Positions 1-8,605 of a stretch of DNA of 64,000 nucleotides are shown piece by piece. The translations under genes were made by a program, and so were the position numbers. Within the stretch, counting starts at the first letter, position 1, and each line of letters starts with the position of its first letter. The DNA is taken from positions 1,488,001-1,552,000 of the forward strand of contig OY760498.1 in the NCBI GenBank assembly GCA_963663675.1, written 5' to 3'. The notes beneath the pieces are model-generated. The model had not been told where the DNA came from, ran no database searches, and saw only the letters and a program-made list of their open reading frames with translations. The stretch comes from CAINVV01 sp963663675 (GTDB lineage: Bacteria; Bacteroidota; Bacteroidia; Bacteroidales; Prolixibacteraceae).

Positions 1-2
1 CG

Positions 3-1169
3 ACAGTGATTGCCCAGCGTAAGCAGGTTGTTGAAAGGTATATTAGAGCTCTTAAAACGGAGATAGAAAAAGTTGCTTCCCTCCTGGACAAAACAAGAAG
101 TGTTACACAGATTCATTGGGGTGGAGGTACCCCAAATTCCATTTCCATGGATTATATCAGGGAGATCATGGAATGGATCAGGCTGCATTTTGTGATGGAC
201 AAAAACGCTGAGATTGCAATGGAATGCAGTCCTGCTTACCTGGACTACAAACACATTGACCAGCTGCATGAGATGGGATTCAACAGGATCAGCCTGGGAA
301 TCCAGGATTTCCGGGAGGATGTACTGAATGTGGTCAATCGTGATGTGCCGCGCCATCCCGTTGATGAGGTTGTTAAATATTTGAGAGTCAAAGGATTCAG
401 GGGTATTAATCTCGATTTTATATATGGTCTTCCGATGCAAACCCTGGAAAGTTTCAGGAATACCATTGAACAGGCGTTAGCCATACGGCCAGACCGGATT
501 GTTACCTTTTCATATGCACATGTTCCCTGGGTAAAAGCGGCTCAGAAGCAGCTGGAAGTGATTGGTTTACCAGATGCCAATGATAAAATGAACTTGTTTC
601 TCCAGGCAACAGCCCAATTAACTGAAGCCGGGTATTGCTCTATTGGTATAGATCACTTTACGCTGCCTGATGATGATCTGACAAAAGCATTTAAAAGCAA
701 ACAACTTCACCGGAATTTCCAGGGGTACTGCACACGCGAAACCACTGGCCAGGTTTATGCTTTCGGGGCTTCATCCATTAGTCAGCTTTATGGTGCCTAC
801 GCCCAGAATTTCAAAGATATTACGAAGTACATGGATGCTGTTGAAGCCACCGGGTTTGCCATTGAAAGGGGTTATAAACTGAACAATGAAGAACTGCTTG
901 TGCGTTCTGTAATCAATGCAGTTATGTGCAATGGATTGTTAAACCTGGATGAAATTGCCTCTGATTTCGGATTGACCGTTACTGAGGTTAAGACCATTGT
1001 TGGCTTTGATCCGGTAAAATTTGAATCCTATATATCCGACGGACTTATGCAGCTAAGCGACAATGAGATTCGTCTCTCAGAAAAAGGCTTTCTATGTGCC
1101 AGGAATATTGCCATGGCACTTGATCCTGCCTTGAAAACCGGCGAAGGGATTTATTCCAGGACAGTTTAG
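3..1169 (+). CDS. hemN: Oxygen-independent coproporphyrinogen III oxidase, 5' truncated by window edge
   Basis: Radical-SAM enzyme that decarboxylates coproporphyrinogen III to protoporphyrinogen IX without oxygen, in the cytoplasm. The frame is open to the left edge, so the true start and the N-terminal 60-70 residues, which carry the CxxxCxxC iron-sulfur motif, lie outside the window. What remains matches HemN well: HWGGGTPNSIS, an acidic/Cys strand (EIAMECSPAYLD), GFNRISLGIQDF, DFIYGLPMQT, HFTLPDDDLTKA and LHRNFQGYCT, followed by the C-terminal HemN domain with GASSIS. HemN rather than HemW is supported by the LHRNFQGY and HF-PDDDL motifs. It is the first visible gene of a haem cluster with hemH and hemG directly downstream on the same strand. 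Confidence 0.93.
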   Translation, partial: TVIAQRKQVVERYIRALKTEIEKVASLLDKTRSVTQIHWGGGTPNSISMDYIREIMEWIRLHFVMDKNAEIAMECSPAYLDYKHIDQLHEMGFNRISLGIQDFREDVLNVVNRDVPRHPVDEVVKYLRVKGFRGINLDFIYGLPMQTLESFRNTIEQALAIRPDRIVTFSYAHVPWVKAAQKQLEVIGLPDANDKMNLFLQATAQLTEAGYCSIGIDHFTLPDDDLTKAFKSKQLHRNFQGYCTRETTGQVYAFGASSISQLYGAYAQNFKDITKYMDAVEATGFAIERGYKLNNEELLVRSVINAVMCNGLLNLDEIASDFGLTVTEVKTIVGFDPVKFESYISDGLMQLSDNEIRLSEKGFLCARNIAMALDPALKTGEGIYSRTV

Positions 1170-1262
1170 GAGTGTTTGAACACCGGTAACAACGATCCGG
1201 GATGATCTGCGGTTAAAAATTAAACCTAATTGCCGGATCAGGGTCCAAAAGGGAAAATAAAT

Positions 1263-2189
1263 ATGAAGGGTGTAATGTTGGTCAACATGGGTGGTCCTGA
1301 ATCCCCGGAAGAGCTGAAAATGTTTCTTTCCAGGATGTTTAAGGATCCTTATATTCTTCCGTATGGGAAACCAGTGAGGAATCTGCTTTCTTTTATCATC
1401 AGCCGGGCCAGGTACAGGAAATCATGGAAGAAATATGAAATGATCGGCGGTACCCCCCTTGTGAGATCAACCCGTAAAACAGCTGATTCTTTACAAACCC
1501 TGCTAGGAGACGCTTTTACCGTGAAATTCGCGTTTTCCTACTCCTTACCGGATATACAAAGCTGTCTGAATGCATTCAAAAAGGATAATATTCAGGATAT
1601 TACGGTAGTTCCGCTTTATCCTCAGTCGAGTCTGACAACTACTTCAAGTGTCATAGCAGATATTAAGAAAGTAACGGATAATGATCAGTTTTTTAAGATT
1701 AAAGTTCAGGGTGAATTTTACAGCCACCCGGGATATATCGCGTTTTGGATAAATAATATCCAAAGACACCTGGATAAGATTAAAATTGAAGATCCAACTC
1801 TTGTTTTCAGCGCTCACTCAATTCCTGAATACAATATTTCGAACGGAGATACCTATGCTTCATCTATCGTGAACAGTGCAGCGTTAATTGCCACTGAGAT
1901 GGAACTTCAATATGAGGCAGCATTCCAGTCCGGGATGCGCAGCGGGAAATGGATTGGCCCGGATATCAAGGAACATCTTAAAATCATGCGTGAAGAGGGG
2001 ATTGACAACCTTGTACTGGTCCCTATCAGTTTCGTTCACGAGAACCTGGAAACGCTTTATGACCTGGACATGGATATTGTTCCCTATGCCATGGACACAC
2101 TCGGTTTTACGCACGTTTCAAGGGTAAACCTGCCTGAAATTGATCCAGTGCTTGTTTCAATGTTAGCCGAATTAATAGTTGAGAATTAG
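1263..2189 (+). CDS. hemH: Ferrochelatase
   Basis: Inserts Fe2+ into protoporphyrin IX, or into coproporphyrin III in the alternative pathway. The protein is 308 aa from the ATG at 1263, which follows an A/G-rich stretch (AAAAGGGAAAA); an in-frame TTG at 1230 would add 11 unconserved residues. Family signs are VMLVNMGGPESPEE at the N-terminus, the catalytic histidine in VFSAHSIP (about H185) and the acidic partner region ISFVHENLETLYDLD. Length and motifs are normal for bacterial HemH. It lies between hemN and hemG and its stop codon is 4 bp before the hemG start, so the two are probably co-transcribed and may be translationally coupled. Confidence 0.95.
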   Translation: MKGVMLVNMGGPESPEELKMFLSRMFKDPYILPYGKPVRNLLSFIISRARYRKSWKKYEMIGGTPLVRSTRKTADSLQTLLGDAFTVKFAFSYSLPDIQSCLNAFKKDNIQDITVVPLYPQSSLTTTSSVIADIKKVTDNDQFFKIKVQGEFYSHPGYIAFWINNIQRHLDKIKIEDPTLVFSAHSIPEYNISNGDTYASSIVNSAALIATEMELQYEAAFQSGMRSGKWIGPDIKEHLKIMREEGIDNLVLVPISFVHENLETLYDLDMDIVPYAMDTLGFTHVSRVNLPEIDPVLVSMLAELIVEN

Positions 2190-2193
2190 AACT

Positions 2194-3555
2194 ATGAAGG
2201 ATGTTGTTATATTGGGAGCCGGCCTTACCGGTATGGTCACTGCCCATCATTTGAATAAGAGAGGCCTGGATTTTATAGTGGTTGAACAGGTTGGCCGCAC
2301 AGGAGGGGTGATTCATTCCGTCAGGGAAAATGGATTTCTTTACGAGGAAGGTCCTAACTCCGGTGTCATTGGTAACATTGAAGTAATCAGGTTATTTGAT
2401 GATCTTGCCGGTCAATGTGAACTGGAGACAGCCAGTGCTAACAACAAAAAACGATATGTACTCAAGAACGGAAAGTGGGAGCCACTTCCCGGAGGTTTAA
2501 AATCCGCGGTAAAAACACCGCTATTCAGTTTGAAGGATAAATTCAGGATATTATTGGAGCCGTTCAGGCCTAAAGGGACAGATCCTCACGAGACACTGGC
2601 CGGCCTGGTTAAACGCCGTTTGGGACAAAGTTTCCTGGATTATGCCATCGATCCTTTCATCATTGGGGTTTACGCCGGAGATCCCGCTCGTTTGGTACCC
2701 AAATATGCTTTACCAAAGCTCTATAATCTGGAGCAAAAATATGGAAGCTTTATTGGCGGAACCGTCAAAAAACAATTTCAGCCCAAAACTGAAGAGGAAA
2801 AAAAAGTAACCAGGGGAGTTTTCTCGGTTAAGGGAGGTATCTCCTCCCTTATAACAGCTCTTGAGAATAATATTGGCCGCGACAGAATCTGTCTTAATTC
2901 GGCTGAAGTACAGGTAAATCCTGTTAATGAACACTTTGAGGTATCTTTTGTTAATGAAAAGGGCAATAAAATTGTCCTGGAAACGAAAAAAGTGATCTCA
3001 ACCATTGGTGCGCATCAGCTCACCAGGGTAATGCCATTTATCGATGGCGTGAAACTTTCGAAGATTGCGGCCCTTCATTATACCAAAGTGCTGGAAATAG
3101 TGGTCGGATTTAATGAGTGGAAGGGGATGAAACTTGATGCTTTCGGTGCCCTGATTCCATTCAAGGAGAACCGCGATCTGCTGGGAGTCTTATTTATGTC
3201 AGCACTATTCTCTGAGCGGGCACCTGAAGGCGGAGCTCTCTTCTCAATTTTCATGGGAGGAGTAAGAAGGCCAGAGATTTATAACTTATCTGAAAATGAG
3301 GTTGTTGAAATAATGAAAAAAGATTTTTGCGATCTTATGTCTCTCGACATATTTGAGCCGGATCTTTTTAAAATAATACCTCATCCCCACGCAATTCCAC
3401 AATACGAAGCAGACAGTGGTGAGCGTTTCAGTGCAATAACGGAAATTGAACAGCAGTACCCCGGACTGGTCATCGGAGGCAACCTTCGGAACGGTATAGG
3501 AATGGCGGACCGTATTTTGCAGGCTCGGATTCTTTCAGATTCAGTTGTATTTTGA
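2194..3555 (+). CDS. hemG: Protoporphyrinogen oxidase, FAD-dependent (HemY/HemG type)
   Basis: Oxidises protoporphyrinogen IX to protoporphyrin IX, the substrate for the HemH encoded just upstream. The protein is 453 aa from the ATG at 2194. The dinucleotide-binding motif VVILGAGLTGMVTAHHLNKRG is at residues 4-24, followed by the second conserved motif VVEQVGRTGG. The C-terminal NLRNGIGMADRIL is the FAD-contacting GNxxxGxxxxD-like end of this amine-oxidase-fold family. The gene follows hemH after 4 bp. This is the soluble FAD type, not flavodoxin-like HemG of Escherichia coli and not the membrane HemJ; the symbol follows common annotation usage. Confidence 0.92.
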   Translation: MKDVVILGAGLTGMVTAHHLNKRGLDFIVVEQVGRTGGVIHSVRENGFLYEEGPNSGVIGNIEVIRLFDDLAGQCELETASANNKKRYVLKNGKWEPLPGGLKSAVKTPLFSLKDKFRILLEPFRPKGTDPHETLAGLVKRRLGQSFLDYAIDPFIIGVYAGDPARLVPKYALPKLYNLEQKYGSFIGGTVKKQFQPKTEEEKKVTRGVFSVKGGISSLITALENNIGRDRICLNSAEVQVNPVNEHFEVSFVNEKGNKIVLETKKVISTIGAHQLTRVMPFIDGVKLSKIAALHYTKVLEIVVGFNEWKGMKLDAFGALIPFKENRDLLGVLFMSALFSERAPEGGALFSIFMGGVRRPEIYNLSENEVVEIMKKDFCDLMSLDIFEPDLFKIIPHPHAIPQYEADSGERFSAITEIEQQYPGLVIGGNLRNGIGMADRILQARILSDSVVF

Positions 3556-3630
3556 AGATTAACTGATTTTTACCGGTGTTTGACGGCCGACTCATTTATT
3601 CTCTTATTTTTGTTTGATAATCTGAATGAC

Positions 3631-4095
3631 ATGACCTTAACTGTCCTGATTTACAATGAACATCAAATCATAAAGTATGTACACACCGTGATAAGTGTGA
3701 TGTTTCTCGTTGTGTCCATGTGGTTGTTTTTCAGGTCAATAAAGGGGTATTTTAAAAATTGGAATTACTCACTTCTTGACAAAATTCTATCTTATACCTT
3801 CATCGTCAATCTGTACCTTCAGTTGATATTCGGATTTCTGCTGATGATCAGCAAGGCATCTGATCCAGGACCAGGCATGGCCGGACAGGATGTTACCATG
3901 AAAATGGCATCCAACAGGTTCTGGCCGATCGAGCATATCGTTCTGATGCTTTTTGCTCTTTTCATCGCTAACCTCGGGCTGATTTTTTCCAACAATGCAC
4001 AGGCTAACAAGGAAAAATTCCGCAAGGTGCTGGTTTATTATGCTATTTCCATCATTTTGATCGTATTGTCTTTGGGGTCCACTTTTTTTGAATAA
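3631..4095 (+). CDS. Small four-helix membrane protein of the Bacteroidota 'cytochrome B'-like type
   Basis: About 154 aa from the ATG at 3631; an upstream non-ATG start at 3580 would add 17 residues. Four hydrophobic helices are visible (roughly residues 13-34, 52-73, 101-117 and 132-150). Two histidines lie at helix boundaries, H18 in KYVHT and H102 in RFWPIEH. Small proteins with this layout are common in Bacteroidota and are often named 'cytochrome B' without proof. The location directly after hemN-hemH-hemG and the paired histidines suggest haem or porphyrin handling, but this is inference. HemJ is also a small four-helix protein, although its diagnostic sequence is not evident here. Confidence 0.6.
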   Translation: MTLTVLIYNEHQIIKYVHTVISVMFLVVSMWLFFRSIKGYFKNWNYSLLDKILSYTFIVNLYLQLIFGFLLMISKASDPGPGMAGQDVTMKMASNRFWPIEHIVLMLFALFIANLGLIFSNNAQANKEKFRKVLVYYAISIILIVLSLGSTFFE

Positions 4096-4177
4096 TTTAG
4101 TGATTATGAATAGGTTAAAATATTGCAAATAAATACTTTAATCTAAATTTCAAACAATTGAATTTTAATCGTAAACA

Positions 4178-4882
4178 ATGCCAACTCTCTACCTGATACC
4201 TACAACTTTAGGAGAAACCGCTGTGGATAAAGTGATTCCCGGGGAGGTATTGAGAGTTGTAAAAGGACTCAGTTACTTTATTGTAGAGGATACCAGGACA
4301 GCACGACGACACTTAAAAAAAATGGTGCCTGAAATTGTCATAGATGACCTGGATTTCATGGAACTAAATGAACATTCAAAGACCACCGGACTGGAATCTC
4401 TCCTTCAGCCAATTTTCAATGGTTTCGATTTAGGACTTCTTTCTGATGCCGGGTGTCCGGGAGTAGCTGATCCGGGTGCGGACCTTGTTAAAATTGCTCA
4501 CGAAAAGGGAATCAAGGTGGTCCCTTTTGTCGGACCTTCATCGATACTGCTTTCTTTGATGGCCTCAGGTATGAACGGTCAGAATTTCACATTCCTGGGT
4601 TATCTTCCTGTTAAGCCTGCCGAAAGGAATACTGCCATCAGGGATCTTGAGCGGAATTCTGCGAGGGAAAAGCAAACCCAGATTTTCATAGAGGCACCCT
4701 ATCGGAACGCCAGGTTACTGGAAGATCTGCTGTCTGTTTGCAACCCGCTCACCCGGTTGTGTTTGGCAGTAGATCTGACCATGGAGAGTGAATTTGTCGT
4801 AACAAAAGCGGTCGCAGAATGGAAAAAGTCAGTTCCGGATATTAACAAGCGTCCGGCTATATTTTTGATACAGAGCGAATAA
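4178..4882 (+). CDS. SAM-dependent methyltransferase, tetrapyrrole-methylase fold (RsmI-like paralogue)
   Basis: 234 aa. The start MPTLYLIPTTLGE resembles the LYVVATPIGN start of RsmI but lacks the canonical PIGN. The SAM-site signature LLSDAGCPGVADPGADLV and the following VPFVGPSSILLSLMASG are typical of the tetrapyrrole (corrin/porphyrin) methylase superfamily, as are FLGYLPVKPAER and the FIEAPYR segment. Bacteroidota often carry such an RsmI-related 'SAM-dependent methyltransferase' of 230-240 aa, possibly acting on rRNA. The neighbouring haem genes do not make it a uroporphyrinogen methyltransferase: RsmI-like features (EAPYR, KPAER) dominate. An 82-bp A/T-rich gap separates it from the membrane protein gene. 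Confidence 0.78.
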   Translation: MPTLYLIPTTLGETAVDKVIPGEVLRVVKGLSYFIVEDTRTARRHLKKMVPEIVIDDLDFMELNEHSKTTGLESLLQPIFNGFDLGLLSDAGCPGVADPGADLVKIAHEKGIKVVPFVGPSSILLSLMASGMNGQNFTFLGYLPVKPAERNTAIRDLERNSAREKQTQIFIEAPYRNARLLEDLLSVCNPLTRLCLAVDLTMESEFVVTKAVAEWKKSVPDINKRPAIFLIQSE

Positions 4883-4939
4883 GATAAATGGATTGATTCA
4901 GTTAAAATAGTAAAAGGAATATCAAAATTCAGATATTGT

Positions 4940-5701
4940 ATGAAGGTAACAGTTTTAGGAACAGGCACATCCCAGGGGGTACCGGTCATTGCATGCGATT
5001 GTGAGGTATGCAGTTCGACTGATCCAAGGAACAACAGGCTTAGATGTGCCATCCTGGTGGAAGAGGGAGAAACCCAACTTCTGATTGATGCCGGACCTGA
5101 TTTCAGGCAACAGATGCTGAAGTACAGAGTGAGAAATCTGGATGCTGTTTTACTGACTCACGAACATGCTGATCATATTTTTGGATTGGATGATATTCGT
5201 AGCTTTAACTGGATAAGACAAGCTCCAATGGATATTTACTGTGAGAAAAGGGTAGCTGAAAATCTTAAAACCATCTTTAATTATGCTTTTGCCGAAATAA
5301 AGTATCCTGGTACCCCCCAGATGGATCTCATAACTATTGACGGGAATCCGTTCAACATATTGGATATCAATATTATTCCCATTCGGTTGTATCATCATAA
5401 GCTTCCTGTGTATGGATACAGGATCGGTAATTTTGCATACCTGACTGATTTTAACCGGATAGAAGAAACAGAACTTGCGAAATTGAAGGGAGTGGAAGTT
5501 TTGATAATTTGTGCTTTACGGAAGAAATCTCATATTTCTCACCTGAACCTGGCTGATGCATTAAGCCTTGTTGAGAAGATTGCACCTAAGAAATCTTTCC
5601 TTACGCACATGAGTCATGAAATGGGTTTGCATGCTGATCTTGAAAAAGAACTCCCGGCCGGTGTCTCACCAGCATATGATGGTTTGGTGATAAAAATTTA
5701 A
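4940..5701 (+). CDS. MBL-fold metal-dependent hydrolase, PhnP/phosphodiesterase-like
   Basis: 253 aa cytoplasmic metallo-beta-lactamase-fold protein. The metal motif THEHADH is at residues 73-79. The N-terminus carries GTGTSQGVPVIACDCEVC, whose closely spaced cysteines (C19, C21, C24) match the structural zinc site of PhnP-type phosphodiesterases. Later conserved histidines appear in YHHKLPVYGYRIG and LTHMSHEMG. PhnP hydrolyses 5-phosphoribosyl 1,2-cyclic phosphate, but this family also contains generic cyclic phosphodiesterases and no other phn gene is nearby, so the substrate is left open. It lies 57 bp after the methyltransferase and 10 bp before the DUF2891 gene, so an operon is likely. 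Confidence 0.85.
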   Translation: MKVTVLGTGTSQGVPVIACDCEVCSSTDPRNNRLRCAILVEEGETQLLIDAGPDFRQQMLKYRVRNLDAVLLTHEHADHIFGLDDIRSFNWIRQAPMDIYCEKRVAENLKTIFNYAFAEIKYPGTPQMDLITIDGNPFNILDINIIPIRLYHHKLPVYGYRIGNFAYLTDFNRIEETELAKLKGVEVLIICALRKKSHISHLNLADALSLVEKIAPKKSFLTHMSHEMGLHADLEKELPAGVSPAYDGLVIKI

Positions 5702-5711
5702 TATACTTAAG

Positions 5712-6782
5712 ATGAGAAGTTTACTTATTGTTGTGATTCTCCTTTTCGCTGGTTCTTATGCAGCCAATTCTCAGGATATTCTGAAACTTGACCGAATTGA
5801 AGCCGGAAGGTTCGCAAAGCTGGCCTCAGATTGTATTCATTTGGAGTATGCCAATCACATCATGAACACCATGCAATCTGATAAAGATATGGGCACTCCG
5901 TCTCAGCTCCATCCTGCATTTTATGGATGTTATGACTGGCATTCATCTGTTCACGGCCATTGGCTACTGGTAAAGCTGCTAAAGGAATTTCCCGATCTTC
6001 CGGGGAGGGATTCCATAGTGAAAGCCATTGATCTAACACTTACACCCACCAACATTGCTGTTGAAATTGCCTATTTTAAAGCACCTGGAAGGATCAGTTA
6101 CGAAAGACCATATGGCTGGAGCTGGCTGCTGAAACTGACAACTGAACTTGCGACCTGGGAAAATCCGATGGGGGAGAAGTGGTTTGAAATATTGTTACCC
6201 CTTGCAAAACAGGTAGTGCAGAATTACAAAACCTATCTGCCCGGACTTTACTACCCTTTGAGAAGAGGAGTGCATGCCAATACTGCATTTGGAATTTCAT
6301 TTGCCCTTGATTATGCGAGAGCCATGGGTGATCATGAATTTGAAAAACTGTTGATTGAACGCAGCCGGTTTTATTATCTCAAGGACAAGAATATCCCGGC
6401 ATCCTGGGAACCAGAGGGAGATGATTTTTTCTCCCCTTCCCTGATCGAAGCTGACCTGATGCGAAGGGTATTGAGCAAGGAGGAGTTTCAGAAGTGGTTT
6501 GCATCTTTTTTGCCTGAACTGCCTGTAAACCTGCAACATCCGGCCGTTGTTGCAGACCGGGCCGATCCGACAGGTGTGCATCTCGACGGACTGAATCTCA
6601 GTCGGGCATGGTGCATGTCCGAAGTGGCGAAATCCTTGCCGGCAGGTAGCAGTATGGCCGTTAAACTCAAACAAGCCGGTATTGAGCATGCCAAAGATGC
6701 CTTGCCGCATGTAATATCTGAAAACTACCTGGGGACCCATTGGCTGGCTACTTTCGCCGTGTACATGTATTTTTCCCGTTAA
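5712..6782 (+). CDS. Secreted DUF2891 family protein
   Basis: 356 aa with a signal peptide (MRSLLIVVILLFAGSYAANSQ). The family signature is near the N-terminus: LHPAFYGCYDWHSSVHGHWLL, rich in aromatic residues and histidine. The rest is helical with several Trp-rich motifs (YGWSWLLKL, WEPEGDDFFSP) reminiscent of alpha/alpha-barrel enzymes. The function of DUF2891 is unknown to me; an alpha-barrel hydrolase or lyase is only a guess. The gene begins 10 bp after the PhnP-like gene. Its product probably acts in the periplasm. Confidence 0.82.
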   Translation: MRSLLIVVILLFAGSYAANSQDILKLDRIEAGRFAKLASDCIHLEYANHIMNTMQSDKDMGTPSQLHPAFYGCYDWHSSVHGHWLLVKLLKEFPDLPGRDSIVKAIDLTLTPTNIAVEIAYFKAPGRISYERPYGWSWLLKLTTELATWENPMGEKWFEILLPLAKQVVQNYKTYLPGLYYPLRRGVHANTAFGISFALDYARAMGDHEFEKLLIERSRFYYLKDKNIPASWEPEGDDFFSPSLIEADLMRRVLSKEEFQKWFASFLPELPVNLQHPAVVADRADPTGVHLDGLNLSRAWCMSEVAKSLPAGSSMAVKLKQAGIEHAKDALPHVISENYLGTHWLATFAVYMYFSR

Positions 6783-6895
6783 GGGTTTTACGCATTTTTA
6801 TTATTTCCTGAAATTTGTTTCAATTTGTAGTTTTTTTAATCTCCTGAAGTTCGTATTATTGCAAAAAACATTCTATAGATTAAAAATTATAACAC

Positions 6896-7930
6896 ATGAG
6901 ACTCTATTTCCCGGAAAATTATAAAGCCAAACTGGATTTGAAGCAGACTGAGAAAGCGATCAAACTGATCAAAGACTTCTACCAGGAGAATCTCTCGTCA
7001 GAGTTACGGCTTCGCAGGGTTACCGCACCGCTTTTTGTCCTGAAAGGCACAGGTATCAACGATGACCTGAACGGTATCGAACGCCCTGTATCATTTGCTG
7101 TTAAAGAGATGAATGATGCCAGGGCCGAGGTTGTTCACTCACTGGCCAAATGGAAAAGGCTGATGCTTGCGCAGTATGGCATTCCGCTGGGATATGGAAT
7201 TTATACAGATATGAATGCTATTCGCCCTGATGAAGAACTTACCAACATTCACTCGCTTTATGTTGACCAATGGGACTGGGAAAAAGTGATTTCAGCCAAA
7301 CAGAGGGATATTGAATTCCTGAAAAAGACTGTCAATCAGATTTATTCAGTTTTGCTCCGCACCGAATTTGTAGTATATGAGAACTATCCTGCTATTAAGC
7401 CGATACTTCCGGAAGAGATTACCTTCGTTTATGCGGAAGAACTTTTACAGCGGTATCCAAGACTGACACCCAAGGAAAGAGAGCATGAAATTACAAAGGC
7501 ACATGGCGCTGTCTTTATTATTGGTATCGGCGGAAAATTAAGTTCAGGCGAAGTTCACGATGGCAGGGCCCCGGATTATGATGACTGGACTACCCCAAAT
7601 TCGGGAGGTTTCAAAGGTCTGAACGGTGATATCCTGATCTGGAATCCCGTTTTACAGCAGTCGCTCGAGATTTCATCTATGGGGATCAGGGTTGACAAAG
7701 AGGCTTTGTTAAAACAACTCGAGATAGCCGGTGCCAATGACCGCAAGGAACTTTTGTTTCACAAAAAATTACTGAAAGATGAGTTGCCGCTTTCAATTGG
7801 AGGTGGTATTGGTCAATCCAGGCTTTGCATGTATTTTCTGCGCAAGGCGCATATTGGCGAGGTGCAGGCAAGTTTGTGGCCCGAAGAGATGATCCAGCAG
7901 TGTGCAGAACACAATATATATATGGTATAA
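6896..7930 (+). CDS. asnA: Aspartate--ammonia ligase (asparagine synthetase A)
   Basis: Makes asparagine from aspartate, ammonia and ATP. 344 aa, the normal AsnA length. Recognisable motifs of this class-II aminoacyl-tRNA-synthetase-like fold include LRLRRVTAPLFV, a VVHSLAKWKR segment, GYGIYTDMNAIRPDE, VDQWDWEK, GKLSSGEVHDGRAPDYDDW, LEISSMGIRVD and the C-terminal LPLSIGGGIGQSRLCMYFLRKAHIGEVQ, the ATP-binding motif-3 region. The ATG at 6896 follows an A/T-rich 113-bp leader. A strong terminator hairpin follows the stop codon at 7950-7985. Confidence 0.96.
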   Translation: MRLYFPENYKAKLDLKQTEKAIKLIKDFYQENLSSELRLRRVTAPLFVLKGTGINDDLNGIERPVSFAVKEMNDARAEVVHSLAKWKRLMLAQYGIPLGYGIYTDMNAIRPDEELTNIHSLYVDQWDWEKVISAKQRDIEFLKKTVNQIYSVLLRTEFVVYENYPAIKPILPEEITFVYAEELLQRYPRLTPKEREHEITKAHGAVFIIGIGGKLSSGEVHDGRAPDYDDWTTPNSGGFKGLNGDILIWNPVLQQSLEISSMGIRVDKEALLKQLEIAGANDRKELLFHKKLLKDELPLSIGGGIGQSRLCMYFLRKAHIGEVQASLWPEEMIQQCAEHNIYMV

Positions 7931-7949
7931 CCGCATTTATCCAAACAAA

Positions 7950-7985
7950 AAATCCCTGAACCGCTTTCGATTCAGGGATTTTTGT
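7950..7985 (+). terminator. Rho-independent terminator of asnA
   Basis: An 11-bp perfect stem, AAATCCCTGAA (7950-7960) pairing with TTCAGGGATTT (7971-7981), closes a 10-nt loop and runs into a T-rich tail. It lies 20 bp after the asnA stop codon and just before the tRNA. Confidence 0.9.
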
Positions 7986-8008
7986 TAATTTCGCACCCAA
8001 TTCAGTCC

Positions 8009-8081
8009 GGCCCGGTAGCTCAATGGATAGAGCAACAGCCTTCTAAGCTGTAGGTTCTTGGTTCGATCCCAAGCCGGGTCA
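8009..8081 (+). tRNA. tRNA-Arg (anticodon UCU)
   Basis: Full cloverleaf of 73 nt. The acceptor GGCCCGG (8009-8015) pairs with CCGGGTC (8074-8080), with one G-U pair; the D stem is GCTC/GAGC; the anticodon stem ACAGC/GCTGT encloses the loop CTTCTAA, giving anticodon TCT (8042-8044); the T stem CTTGG/CCAAG encloses TTCGATC. The discriminator base is A at 8081. CCA is not encoded. A terminator follows at 8087-8128. Confidence 0.97.
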
Positions 8082-8086
8082 CTGAT

Positions 8087-8128
8087 AATCAGTCAATTAC
8101 AAACTTTTGTGGTTGACTGATTTTTGTT
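8087..8128 (+). terminator. Terminator after tRNA-Arg
   Basis: A perfect 10-bp stem, AATCAGTCAA (8087-8096) with TTGACTGATT (8113-8122), a 16-nt loop and a following T-rich run (TTTGTTTT). Confidence 0.8.
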
Positions 8129-8500
8129 TTTTTAGGCGGTTTTGGCGGTTTCATGTAATCCGGGATGTTAACCAAATGCATCCATGAAATCCTCCATTTC
8201 TTTAATATCTTACAAGTCAATCTTCCTGGATTTGAAAATCTGATAAACCTGTATCAAAATTTTATTTTCAGTTGGTGGTTATGTTTTCTGACAGATTTTT
8301 CAAATAGGATTCAGTGAACATGATTAACTGGATAATCAAGCTTTCCACTTTACCTTAAACTATTGTTTGGAAATACGCTTTAAATTTCTGAAACCAATAC
8401 AATTACTTGTTTTTTTGATTGTCTATAATATTGAAAATTAAAATTATAGACAATTCAGACTTATAATTTTCCTGATCCCGAAAAGAATCACCTTCTTAAT
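8129..8500. other. Gene-free AT-rich spacer with a 12-bp inverted repeat
   Basis: I see no convincing gene here. The only structure noted is a perfect inverted repeat, ATTGTCTATAAT (8418-8429) and ATTATAGACAAT (8443-8454), separated by 13 bp. It could be an operator or a weak hairpin. Although tRNA genes are common integration sites, I found no integrase and no repeated tRNA 3' end. Confidence 0.5.
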
Positions 8501-8503
8501 AAT

Positions 8504-8570
8504 TGTAACATTTTATTAACCGAATTGTAACAGGATTTATTGAATTTTCCTAAAATGATTAGTAAATTTA
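8504..8570 (+). promoter_or_regulatory. Probable Pho box and promoter of the Pit phosphate-uptake operon
   Basis: Three hexamers on one strand with exact 11-bp spacing: TGTAAC at 8504-8509, ATTAAC at 8515-8520 and TGTAAC at 8526-8531. PhoB/PhoP sites in other bacteria are also direct repeats with 11-bp periodicity (TTAACA-like in Bacillus). Nine to ten bases further on is a Bacteroidota-type promoter: TTG at 8540-8542 (-33) and TAAATTTA at 8563-8570 (-7, consensus TAnnTTTG, last base differing). The downstream genes are phosphate-related, which fits phosphate-starvation control. Which regulator binds is inferred. Confidence 0.55.
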
Positions 8571-8605
8571 CATGAGCTCTGAAACTCAGACAAATACTGT
8601 ATGCA

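Noticed and set aside
4178..4882. Uroporphyrinogen-III methyltransferase next to the haem genes
   Set aside because: The tetrapyrrole-methylase fold fits, but the EAPYR and KPAER-type motifs are those of the RsmI-like branch, and there is no other sirohaem or cobalamin gene.
8009..8605. An integrated element at the tRNA-Arg gene
   Set aside because: No integrase, no second copy of the tRNA 3' end, and normal housekeeping genes follow.
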